Shown here: one piece after another, positions 1-5,650 of the stretch
Layout: each line of letters opens with the position of its first letter
How positions within the stretch are numbered: position 1 is the stretch's first letter
From: Chthoniobacterales bacterium
Lineage (GTDB): Bacteria; Verrucomicrobiota; Verrucomicrobiae; Chthoniobacterales; UBA10450
Reading direction: 5' to 3'
Length of the DNA: 6,950 bases
NCBI GenBank assembly: GCA_003244125.1
Contig: QHBL01000416.1
Span: forward strand, 1 to 6,950
Translations under genes and position numbers: made by a program
The notes under the pieces: model-generated
What the model saw: the letters and a program-made list of their open reading frames with translations, nothing else
Told to the model about the DNA's origin: nothing
Databases searched by the model: none

Positions 1-475
1 TGCCGATCATCCCGCCCAGCGTGTTGTGACTGTGGGTCGAAGGGTCGGGTGCGAAGGTCAACGTGTGCTGCTCGGCGGCGTCGCGCAAGTCGTCGAGGAT
101 CAACCCCGGTTGCACGCGCGCCCGTTTGGCTTTTGGATCGAGTTCGAGCATGTTGTGCAGATATTTGGAAAAATCCATCACCACCGCATGGTTGCAACAT
201 TGGCCGGCGAGCGAGGTGCCGCCGCCGCGCGATAGCAGCGGCGCCGCGTACTGGCGGCAGGCGGCCACGATAGCGATCACGTCGTCGATGGATTTGGGGA
301 TCGTGACGCCGATCGGCGGTTGCCGGTAGTTGGAGCTATCGGTCGCGTAGATCGCGCGTGATCCTGGATCGAAGCGAACCTCGCCTTCGATCGCGCCGCG
401 CAAATCGCGCTCGAGTTGTGCGGTGTACGCGGGCAGCGGCAGCGAGCCGCGTTTGGTTGGTTGGCTTCCGTCCAT
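1..475 (-). CDS. FAD-binding oxidoreductase, N-terminal part (probable FAD/Fe-S 2-hydroxyacid dehydrogenase)
   Basis: The gene is cut by the left edge; 158 codons from its ATG (473-475) are visible. The protein begins MDGSQPTKRGSLPLPAY and contains the landmarks of the PCMH/GlcD-type FAD-binding fold: a TDSSNYRQPPIGV segment near residue 45, the flavin pyrophosphate loop RGGGTSLAGQ near residue 81, and DPSTHSHNTLGGMIG at the window edge. From family knowledge, this combination is typical of proteins of about 1000 residues that fuse a D-lactate or D-2-hydroxyglutarate dehydrogenase-type flavin domain to a 4Fe-4S/CCG domain; the Fe-S half is not visible, so that part is inferred. A good ribosome site (GAGGAA) lies about 7 bases before the ATG. 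It starts 31 bases after the metallothionein-like stop, as the third gene of a putative operon. A flavin-only GlcD-type protein cannot be excluded. Confidence 0.87.
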   Translation of the reverse strand, partial: MDGSQPTKRGSLPLPAYTAQLERDLRGAIEGEVRFDPGSRAIYATDSSNYRQPPIGVTIPKSIDDVIAIVAACRQYAAPLLSRGGGTSLAGQCCNHAVVMDFSKYLHNMLELDPKAKRARVQPGLILDDLRDAAEQHTLTFAPDPSTHSHNTLGGMIG

Positions 476-506
476 GCGATGCTTCCTCGGAATATTCCGG
501 AATCGA

Positions 507-683
507 TTACGCCTGGTCGCATTCCGGATGTCCGCAAGCGCACGCGCCACGTTTATCGCGGTCGCCCGCGCCGGTGGTCTGTGCGGCTTGCCGGCAGTGC
601 TCGCTGCAAAAATGTTCGCCCGCCTTGGCTGCACAGCCGCAACCGGGATGTTCGCATCGGGTCTGCGCGTGATCGATTTGCAT
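507..683 (-). CDS. Metallothionein-like small Cys/His-rich protein
   Basis: This is a 58-residue ORF starting MQIDHAQTRCEHPGCGC. It has 8 cysteines (residues 10, 15, 17, 26, 30, 48, 50, 55) and 5 histidines (5, 12, 24, 29, 52). The spacing follows the bacterial SmtA/BmtA metallothionein plan: an N-terminal CxxxxCxC, a central FCSEHC zinc-finger-like element, and a C-terminal CACGHPEC. The final CxC of SmtA is reduced to one Cys followed by DQA. From family knowledge such proteins sequester Zn, Cd or Cu in the cytoplasm; the metal here is unknown. AAGGAG lies 6 bases before the ATG and shares bases with the TAA stop of the upstream ThDP enzyme, so translation is probably coupled. The downstream flavoenzyme begins 31 bases later. 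Position and tight spacing argue for a real gene despite its short length. Confidence 0.85.
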   Translation of the reverse strand: MQIDHAQTRCEHPGCGCAAKAGEHFCSEHCRQAAQTTGAGDRDKRGACACGHPECDQA

Positions 684-693
684 CGGTTGCTCC

Positions 694-2391
694 TTATTTG
701 TCCTTGCCCGGGAAAAAAGTGGCCAGCATTTCGCGCGCGGATTCCTTGATCATCCCCGCCGTGCCGGAATCGCCTTTCAACATCGATTCGGAAAAAGCGA
801 TCGCCTGCTTGAAGGTAATGTGCGGCGGCAGCGGCGGCACTTCCGGGTCAGTGATCGCCTCGATCACGCATGGGCGATCGGCTGCGAACGCCGCATCCCA
901 CGCCGCGCCGAGATCCTCCGGCTTGTTGACCATGATGCCTTTCAGGCCGATCATCTCGGCGTAGCGCGCGTACGGAAAATCCGGCACGTGTTGCGCGGCA
1001 TCGTAGCGCGGGTCGCCCATCATCACGCGCTCCTCCCAGGTCACCTGGTTCAAGTCACGGTTGTTGAGGACCAGGATCACCAGGCGCGGATCGGACCATT
1101 CCTTCCAGTAATCGCCGATGGTGATGAGTTCGGCGTTGCCGTTCATCTGCATCGCGCCGTCGCCGACCAATGCGACGGCCACGCGATCGGGGAACGCGAA
1201 CTTGGCCGCGATCACGTACGGCACGCCCGGCCCCATCGTGGCCAGGCAGCCCGACAACGAAGCCATCATGCCGCGGCGGATTTTCAAGTCGCGCGCATAC
1301 CAGTTCGCCGACGAACCCGAATCCGAGGCGAGGATGCAGTTGTCCGGCAGGCGCGATGAGGCTTCCCAGAATACGCGTTCGGGATTGATCGGCTCGGCCG
1401 GATGCATCGCGCGTGCTTCCAGCACGCGCCACCATTCGGCGACGTTTTTTTCGATGTTCTCGCGCCATCCGCGATCTTCTTTTCGTCGCAGCAGCGGGAT
1501 CAATTCGCGCAGGGTCGCCGCCGAATCGCCGACCAGATTGATCTCCATCGGATAGCGGATCGACAGCATCGCAGGATCGATGTCGATCTGCACGCCGCGC
1601 GCCCGGCCCGGCTTGGGCAAGAATTCCGAGTAGGGGTAGTTGCTGCCGACCATGAGCAGCGTGTCGCACTCAGTCATCATGATCCAGCTCGGCTTGGTGC
1701 CGAGAAGTCCGATCGAGCCGGTGACGTAAGGCAAATCATCCGGCAACACCGCTTTTCCCAGCAGCGCTTTCGCCACGCCGGCACCGAGCAGGTCGGCCAC
1801 TTCGGCGACTTCATCCGCTGCACCGAGCGCGCCGGCGCCGACGAGCATCGCAACCTTTTTGCCGCTGTTTAAAATGTCAGCTGCTTTGCGCAGATCCGCG
1901 TCGCTCGGAATAATGCGCGGCGACGGGAAACCGATGCCGGAATGGATGGTCGAATGTGCGCGGGGCGGTTTCTCCACCGCGTCGAGTTCCTGAACGTCGT
2001 TAGGAACAATGATGCAGGTGACACAACGGCCGACCTTCGCGATTCGCACCGCGCGATCGACGAGATGTCGCATTTGCGCCGGATCCGAGCACATGTGCAC
2101 GAATTCATTCGCCACATCTTTGTAGAGCGAGATGAGATCGACTTCCTGCTGGTAATCGCCGCCGAGCGCTGCGCGCGCCGATTGGCCCACGATTGCGACG
2201 ACCGATTGGTGATCCATTTTCGCGTCGTACAGACCGTTGAGCAGATGAATCGCGCCCGGCCCGCTCGTGGCCAGACAAACGCCGACTTCGCCCGTGAACT
2301 TCGAGTGCGCGCAGGCCATGAACGCCGCCATTTCCTCATGCCGCACCTGCACGAATTTCAGGAGCCCATCGGCGCGATCGAGCGCACCCAT
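694..2391 (-). CDS. Thiamine-diphosphate-dependent enzyme, pyruvate oxidase/acetolactate synthase type (5' end frameshifted off)
   Basis: The open frame from the ATG at 2391 gives 565 residues and lacks the first 32 residues of the family, which are encoded upstream in another frame (see 2408-2485). Visible domains are the Pyr domain (about 1-140) with catalytic Glu19 in VRHEE and the ATSGPGAIHLLNGLYDAK segment; a central nucleotide-binding domain (about 165-300); and the C-terminal PP domain (about 340-520) with the ThDP/Mg motif GDG at 410-412 and NN at 443-444. The family decarboxylates 2-oxo acids such as pyruvate and either oxidises or carboligates the product. PoxB-like pyruvate:quinone oxidoreductase or a stand-alone 'ThDP-requiring protein' is likelier than a biosynthetic acetolactate synthase, since no small subunit is nearby; the substrate is not certain. 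The stop codon overlaps the ribosome site of the metallothionein-like gene. No ribosome site fits the internal ATG at 2391, so this start is probably not the ancestral one. Confidence 0.88.
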   Translation of the reverse strand: MGALDRADGLLKFVQVRHEEMAAFMACAHSKFTGEVGVCLATSGPGAIHLLNGLYDAKMDHQSVVAIVGQSARAALGGDYQQEVDLISLYKDVANEFVHMCSDPAQMRHLVDRAVRIAKVGRCVTCIIVPNDVQELDAVEKPPRAHSTIHSGIGFPSPRIIPSDADLRKAADILNSGKKVAMLVGAGALGAADEVAEVADLLGAGVAKALLGKAVLPDDLPYVTGSIGLLGTKPSWIMMTECDTLLMVGSNYPYSEFLPKPGRARGVQIDIDPAMLSIRYPMEINLVGDSAATLRELIPLLRRKEDRGWRENIEKNVAEWWRVLEARAMHPAEPINPERVFWEASSRLPDNCILASDSGSSANWYARDLKIRRGMMASLSGCLATMGPGVPYVIAAKFAFPDRVAVALVGDGAMQMNGNAELITIGDYWKEWSDPRLVILVLNNRDLNQVTWEERVMMGDPRYDAAQHVPDFPYARYAEMIGLKGIMVNKPEDLGAAWDAAFAADRPCVIEAITDPEVPPLPPHITFKQAIAFSESMLKGDSGTAGMIKESAREMLATFFPGKDK

Positions 2392-2407
2392 GATTCCGTT
2401 GATGCCG

Positions 2408-2485
2408 TCACCGGGAAAACCGTAAATGTTTGATGCCCCAGGCCGCGAGCCGCTTCACTAAAAAATCGGAAACTTGGTCAGCCAT
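2408..2485 (-). pseudogene. Detached N-terminal fragment of the ThDP enzyme gene (2-base deletion)
   Basis: The ATG at 2485 starts a frame reading MADQVSDFLVKRLAAWGIKH, the usual beginning of the Pyr domain in this family, then LRFSR and a TGA at 2408-2410. Just after the CAT codon (2426-2428) the expected continuation IYGFPGDGING, leading into MGALD, is present in the next frame. From 2485 to 2391 there are 94 bases where 32 whole codons would need 96, so two bases are missing at about 2425/2426. Either the contig has a sequencing or assembly error, in which case the real gene is 694-2485 (597 codons), or the gene is a recent pseudogene. The rest of the frame is undamaged, so an error or a very recent mutation is likely. 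Confidence 0.8.
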
Positions 2486-2519
2486 ATTACTTATTCGCGC
2501 TCAAAGCTGACTTTTAGGG

Positions 2520-2572
2520 ATGGGCCGTCCTCCACCTGTCCGCGCGGCGAGCGGTCGCGCCCTCCCGGGTAT
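2520..2572 (-). other. GC-rich intergenic block with short self-complementary segments
   Basis: Between the ASRT-like stop and the ThDP enzyme start, the minus strand carries a very GC-rich stretch with overlapping short palindromes (CCGCGCGG; GCGA-CCGC-TCGC; GCGCG pairing with CGCGC). It has no T-tract, so it is not a classical terminator. No promoter or coding potential is visible. It could be an RNA hairpin in a read-through transcript or one copy of a dispersed intergenic repeat. Confidence 0.3.
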
Positions 2573-2947
2573 TCACTCATCGGAATGGAAGGCGATGGTT
2601 GTGATCAATGCATTCTCCGCCTGCCGCGAATCGAGCCGGGTGTGCTGCACCACGATTGGCACATCGGAATCAATCGTGCTCGCGTAATTGGTCGCTTCCG
2701 GAATCGGCTCCGGATCCGTGAGGTTGTTGAAACGGATGTGCTCGGTGCGGCGCGCCGGCACGGTGACTCGATAGGGTCCGACTGGATCGCGGTCGCTGTA
2801 GTAAATCGTGATCTCCAGGTGCGCGTCGGTGTCGTTGGCGTTGAGAATGCACGCTGTCTCGTGACTCAACATCTCCGGTTCCGGCCCATGACTCCACCCG
2901 GGAATCCAGCCCTCAGCGATCGCCCACTGTTTCCGCCCGATGCTCAC
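2573..2947 (-). CDS. Sensory rhodopsin transducer (ASRT) family protein
   Basis: The 124-residue protein matches the Anabaena sensory rhodopsin transducer family over its full length. It begins SIGRKQWAIAEGWIP, has SHETACILNANDTDAHLEI and TIYYSDRDPVGPYRVTVPAR in the middle, and ends with the conserved VPIVVQHTRLDSRQAENAL segment and a short tail. In Anabaena the soluble, beta-rich tetrameric ASRT binds the cytoplasmic face of a sensory rhodopsin and has been proposed to affect transcription; many bacteria carry homologues without a known rhodopsin. No rhodopsin gene lies in this window. The start is GTG (2945-2947), chosen because it places SIGR at the same distance as in relatives and because it overlaps the stop of the preceding small ORF in GTGA, indicating translational coupling. 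Family assignment is secure; the physiological role is not. Confidence 0.93.
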   Translation of the reverse strand: MSIGRKQWAIAEGWIPGWSHGPEPEMLSHETACILNANDTDAHLEITIYYSDRDPVGPYRVTVPARRTEHIRFNNLTDPEPIPEATNYASTIDSDVPIVVQHTRLDSRQAENALITTIAFHSDE

Positions 2948-3081
2948 GAGCTCGCCTCCACTTTCGTCAGCATCGAGGCGGCGAGAAATCCGGCGACAAC
3001 AAGAAGCGCCGCGCCGAGAATCAAACTCCGTAAGCCGGCGCGTAGTGGCGACTGCAGATGATTCAAAAATGAGGCGGCCAT
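2944..3081 (-). CDS. Small single-span membrane protein, coupled to the ASRT-like gene
   Basis: I do not recognise this protein. It is a 45-residue ORF (47 if the ATG at 3087 is used) beginning MAASFLNHLQSPLRAGLRS, followed by a hydrophobic stretch LILGAALLVVAGFLAASML and a short tail KVEASS. The basic residues before the hydrophobic segment and the acidic residue after it suggest one membrane helix with the N-terminus inside. Its TGA overlaps the GTG start of the ASRT homologue by four bases, the usual layout of translationally coupled genes. No clear Shine-Dalgarno precedes either ATG, and an in-frame TAG lies upstream near 3140. The main support is the stop/start overlap and the clean membrane segment; it could still be a chance ORF. 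Confidence 0.5.
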   Translation of the reverse strand: MAASFLNHLQSPLRAGLRSLILGAALLVVAGFLAASMLTKVEASS

Positions 3082-3170
3082 TAACATGCGCAGAAAGCAG
3101 AAGGGCTTACTTGAGCCTATGTTTTGACTGAGCCCTCGCTAACTGAGCGGGCGTTGAGAAACTGTCGTAA

Positions 3171-3193
3171 CAAAGTGTGCGAAAAGGTCGCAC
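3171..3193 (-). terminator. Hairpin after clcA, possible intrinsic terminator
   Basis: On the minus strand, 7 bases after the clcA stop, GTGCGA-CCTTT-TCGCAC forms a perfect 6-bp stem with a 5-base loop (3177-3193), followed by ACACTTTGTT. The T-rich tail is weak, so this is a candidate only, but its position between clcA and the next small gene is right for a terminator. Confidence 0.4.
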
Positions 3194-3200
3194 CACCCGT

Positions 3201-4922
3201 TCATCGGATGCGTTCGCGGTCACTCATTGCGACCTGCGCGCGCAGCAGATCGTGAAGCGTGACGAGTGCCAGCAGTTTCCCGTTCTCTTCGTCGGTGAGG
3301 ACGACGGTGTTCGTGGTCGATTCGATCAAGGCTGCTTGTGAATCGCGAATGGAATCGCCTGGCCGCCGGCTCAGAGCAGGCTCGAATTGCAAAGCACGGC
3401 CTTCCAGCACAGCGGCCTCGATTTCGCGCCGCGTTACAATCCCTTTCACGCGCCCATTCTCGACCACGGGAAAATGACGGTACGGGTGGTCGGTCAGCAA
3501 TTGTTTCAATGCGTCACGATTCGTCTCGGTAATCACCACCGGCTTGAAATTTGCGATGGCGGAAATGGGCAGGTTTTGCCAGCTGCGCAGATCGCGCGGT
3601 GGAATGAGATGTTCGATTTGATGGCCGTCCTGAAGCAAAACTTCATCGTAGAAATTGTGACGCTCGAGCGAGCGTGCGAGCGCCTGGCTGACGAGGCCGG
3701 CCAGCATCAGCCCCGGCACGACGGCAAACTGGTGCGTCATTTCAAAAATGATGAGAATCGCCGTGACCGGCGCCTGCACGACTGCGCCGAGACACGCACT
3801 CATTCCACCGATGGCGAGGAGTAAATCGTCGGAACGATTCAGCGCGAGGAAGTGCGCGCCGAGGCCGGCGACGACAATGCCGCACATCGCGCCGAGAAAA
3901 AGGTTAGGCGAAAAAATTCCGCCGCAACCTCCGAAGCCGTAGCTCGCGATGGTGGCGATGAGTTTGCCCGCGACCAGGAGCAGCGCGATGCGCCACGCCA
4001 TTCCATGCACAAGCGCGTCGGACAAATCATCATAGCCGAGGGCGAAGACGCCGAGGCGACGGGTCATTGCAAATACGGCCATACCGATAACCCACGTGGT
4101 TAGGCCGCCAAACAACGGCAGCAGCCAGCGCGGAATCGTGCGCACATTCTTGCAGCGCGAACGCAGCGATAATGTGACGCGCTGGAAAATGATCCCAACC
4201 AGCGCGGCGAACGCGGCCGAGATCGGCATGAGCAGGTAGCCGCGCCAGCTCGGTTCATGGATTTCTGGCAAAACGAATGCCGGCTGCGCGCCGATAAACG
4301 CGTGCACCACAAATGCGCCGACGACCGATGCGAGCAGGACCGCACCCAGCGAACGGCTGTTCAGATCGCCGATGATTTCTTCGAGCACGAACGCGACCGA
4401 CGCCAGCGGCGCGTTGAACGCAGCCGACAAACCCGCCGCCGCGCCCGCAGCACTGGCTGCGCGCCGGTTCTGTTTCGTCACGCCAAGAATGCCGGCAAGC
4501 GTTGAAGCGAGATTGCTGCCGATCTGCACCGTCGGTCCCTCGCGCCCAAGGCTCTGCCCGCCGCCGATGCTGATGACGCCGGCAACGAATTTGATCCAGG
4601 CGATGCGTCGGGGCGCGCTGCCAAATTCTTTCAAGAACCGCAGCTTCACCTGCGGGATCCCGCTGCCGGCAGCTTCCGGCGCGAACGAATTCAGGAGCCA
4701 GCCCGTGATGAGCGACGTCACGACGATAACGGCGAGCGTCACCCAGATGAATCTCCAAAAGCCGTCCGCCGCCGGCACTTTGTAGCACCAATTATAAAGC
4801 CGATTGATCGCGAGCTGAAATCCTACCGCGGCGAGGCTCGCGGCCAGCCCGTAGAGCAGCGTGCCAATGATCGGCCGCGTCTTATCGTGAAAACGATGAA
4901 ACTGCGCGGCCAGGTCTTTCAT
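3201..4922 (-). CDS. clcA: CLC-family chloride/proton antiporter with C-terminal CBS pair
   Basis: This is a complete integral membrane protein of 573 residues from the ATG at 4922. All three CLC selectivity signatures are visible: GSGIP (86-90), GREGP (126-130, gating glutamate at 128) and GGIFSPNLFLGA (334-345). The LEE pair at 181-182 aligns with the internal proton-transfer glutamate of E. coli ClcA, and the Tyr in NFYDE (425) with the central anion-coordinating tyrosine; this favours an H+/Cl- exchanger over a channel. Residues about 453-510 and 523-567 form two CBS domains, which usually bind adenine nucleotides and regulate transport. A TTG at 4931 would add MPR, but AGGA lies 9 bases before the ATG and directly abuts the TTG, so ATG is preferred. 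It may serve acid resistance or ion balance. The upstream DUF3008 gene on the same strand ends about 100 bases away, so co-transcription is possible. Confidence 0.95.
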   Translation of the reverse strand: MKDLAAQFHRFHDKTRPIIGTLLYGLAASLAAVGFQLAINRLYNWCYKVPAADGFWRFIWVTLAVIVVTSLITGWLLNSFAPEAAGSGIPQVKLRFLKEFGSAPRRIAWIKFVAGVISIGGGQSLGREGPTVQIGSNLASTLAGILGVTKQNRRAASAAGAAAGLSAAFNAPLASVAFVLEEIIGDLNSRSLGAVLLASVVGAFVVHAFIGAQPAFVLPEIHEPSWRGYLLMPISAAFAALVGIIFQRVTLSLRSRCKNVRTIPRWLLPLFGGLTTWVIGMAVFAMTRRLGVFALGYDDLSDALVHGMAWRIALLLVAGKLIATIASYGFGGCGGIFSPNLFLGAMCGIVVAGLGAHFLALNRSDDLLLAIGGMSACLGAVVQAPVTAILIIFEMTHQFAVVPGLMLAGLVSQALARSLERHNFYDEVLLQDGHQIEHLIPPRDLRSWQNLPISAIANFKPVVITETNRDALKQLLTDHPYRHFPVVENGRVKGIVTRREIEAAVLEGRALQFEPALSRRPGDSIRDSQAALIESTTNTVVLTDEENGKLLALVTLHDLLRAQVAMSDRERIR

Positions 4923-4940
4923 CCGCGGCAATCCTACTGC

Positions 4941-4972
4941 ACTGCACTTGCTTCAGTGCAAGGAATTGCAGT
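4941..4972. repeat. Nested inverted repeats in the clcA leader
   Basis: TGCACT-TGCTTC-AGTGCA (4943-4960) is a perfect 6-bp inverted repeat, and an outer pair ACTGCA (4941-4946) / TGCAGT (4967-4972) overlaps it, so the two pairings are mutually exclusive. They lie 19-50 bases before the clcA ATG. They could be an operator or alternative mRNA hairpins near the ribosome site. No T-tract follows, so a terminator for the upstream DUF3008 gene is less likely. Confidence 0.35.
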
Positions 4973-5024
4973 CAGACCAGCGGCCTCGAAACGCGCGGCC
5001 ACTCGTTCGCCGTGCGCTGTCCGG

Positions 5025-5234
5025 CTATTTTTTGCTTTTTGATTTCTTCGAGATGCTGGCGCGCTTTGGGAGGTTCTTGCGTTTGGTGCTCGCCATTTTT
5101 TCGAGCTCTTTTTTGCTCATTGATTTGACCATGTGCTTTGACGCGCCGCGAAGAGAGCTTTTCGATTTCTTGCCGCGCTTGGCCGCGAGTGCGGCGCCGG
5201 CCGCCATCTGCTGTTTCTTGGATTTTGCAGGCAT
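5025..5234 (-). CDS. DUF3008 family small basic protein
   Basis: The 69-residue protein begins MPAKSKKQQMAAGAALAAKR, the hallmark start of the DUF3008 family, and continues with KSSLRGASKHMVKSMSKKEL and ASTKRKNLPKRASISKKSKSKK-type sequence. It is very rich in Lys, Ser and Ala, has no cysteine, no membrane segment and no signal peptide, and is probably a soluble basic or nucleic-acid-associated protein; no function is established to my knowledge. The ATG at 5232-5234 fits the family start, with only a weak AGG just before it. It lies upstream of clcA on the same strand. The Lys-rich tail SISKKSKSKK is longer than in relatives I recall. The family call rests on the N-terminal pattern and the ASTKRK motif. 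Confidence 0.85.
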   Translation of the reverse strand: MPAKSKKQQMAAGAALAAKRGKKSKSSLRGASKHMVKSMSKKELEKMASTKRKNLPKRASISKKSKSKK

Positions 5235-5332
5235 ACCTGAGAATCGCTGTGACTGCCGCGGTTGGACTGATCACCAGACTGCTCTACATCTCAGTGGTTG
5301 AATTTGGATGGGCATGAAAGGATGAGTCGGAC

Positions 5333-5528
5333 ATGAAAACCATTGAACTGAAGCTGCCCGAGCTGGGTTTGCTTCGCAATGACACGTGCCGCGCTGGGCG
5401 CCGGAGTGGCAATGCTCATAAGTACAAAAATGGACGATCGTCAGCGTCGCGCGGCGGGTATTGCGCTTGTGCTGGTCGGCGTCTTGACCACCATACCTTT
5501 CGCCGTGCAGATCTTCGGCGAAGATTAA
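5333..5528 (+). pseudogene. Small membrane protein gene broken by a 1-base insertion
   Basis: The ATG at 5333 (AAAGGA about 10 bases upstream) starts MKTIELKLPELGLL, after which the frame turns into low-complexity Arg-rich sequence. One base further on, a second frame beginning at the ATG at 5379 reads MTRAALGAGVAMLISTKM, then DDRQRRAAG, a hydrophobic segment IALVLVGVLTTIPFAVQIFG and ends ED-stop at 5528. Removing one C from CTTCGCAATG (about 5374) joins them into one 64-residue protein with two hydrophobic segments around a polar DDRQRR turn. It resembles small hypothetical membrane proteins I recall starting with a similar MKTIELKLPEL motif, but I cannot name a family. The ATG at 5379 has no ribosome site, so a separate 49-residue gene is less likely. 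The damage is real or a sequencing error. Confidence 0.65.
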
Positions 5529-5584
5529 GTGGCGGCATGATTGTTCGCTGAGCGGAGCCTGGCGCCCGAAAATCAAGCACGCAC

Positions 5585-5650
5585 GGGATGCCGGCTTTCC
5601 ACGGCCGAATTCGAGAAGCCGAAACGTGGGAGCTAGCCGCGTATGTGCGA
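5585..5650 (+). pseudogene. Fossil of a cytochrome c C-terminal end
   Basis: One frame reads GMPAFHGRIREAETWELAAY then VR. Among class I cytochromes c, GMPxFxGRI...E.x.WxLxAYVR is the usual sequence from the axial-methionine loop to the C-terminal helix. Nothing upstream in any plus frame supplies a CxxCH haem site, and the same frame has a TGA at 5549-5551, so this is only the tail of a gene. Similarity stops at the VR codons, exactly where the convergent DUF1622 gene begins (its TAA is at 5651-5653). A chance match is possible but unlikely given the ordered motif. A nearby cytochrome operon (actA) makes a relic of a respiratory cytochrome plausible. Confidence 0.5.

Noticed and set aside
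416..964. Long plus-strand open frames opposite the minus-strand genes (e.g. 416-964, 820-1359, 1942-2433)
   Set aside because: They are antisense to well-identified proteins, show no family motifs and have the Arg/Ala/His-rich composition typical of shadow frames in GC-rich DNA.
2400..2430. Programmed +1 frameshift joining the two parts of the ThDP enzyme
   Set aside because: The conserved IYGFPG codons are already in the downstream frame directly after GIKH, so a shift near the TGA would destroy a conserved motif; no known shift signal is present. An indel is simpler.
3132..3152. GCCCTCGCT...AGCGGGC hairpin as the clcA terminator
   Set aside because: The stem is interrupted and has no T-tract; the hairpin at 3177-3193 is closer to the stop and perfect.
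4255..4791. 178-codon minus-strand frame inside clcA
   Set aside because: Shadow of clcA in another frame; no recognisable motif, and clcA itself is complete.
2573..4922. ASRT-like gene next to clcA as a light-driven chloride system
   Set aside because: CLC proteins are not light-driven, no rhodopsin gene is seen and a likely terminator separates the genes.
5262..5290. TTGGAC - 17 bases - TACATC as a promoter for the small plus-strand gene
   Set aside because: Only about half the bases match each consensus box; in GC-rich DNA this is not convincing.
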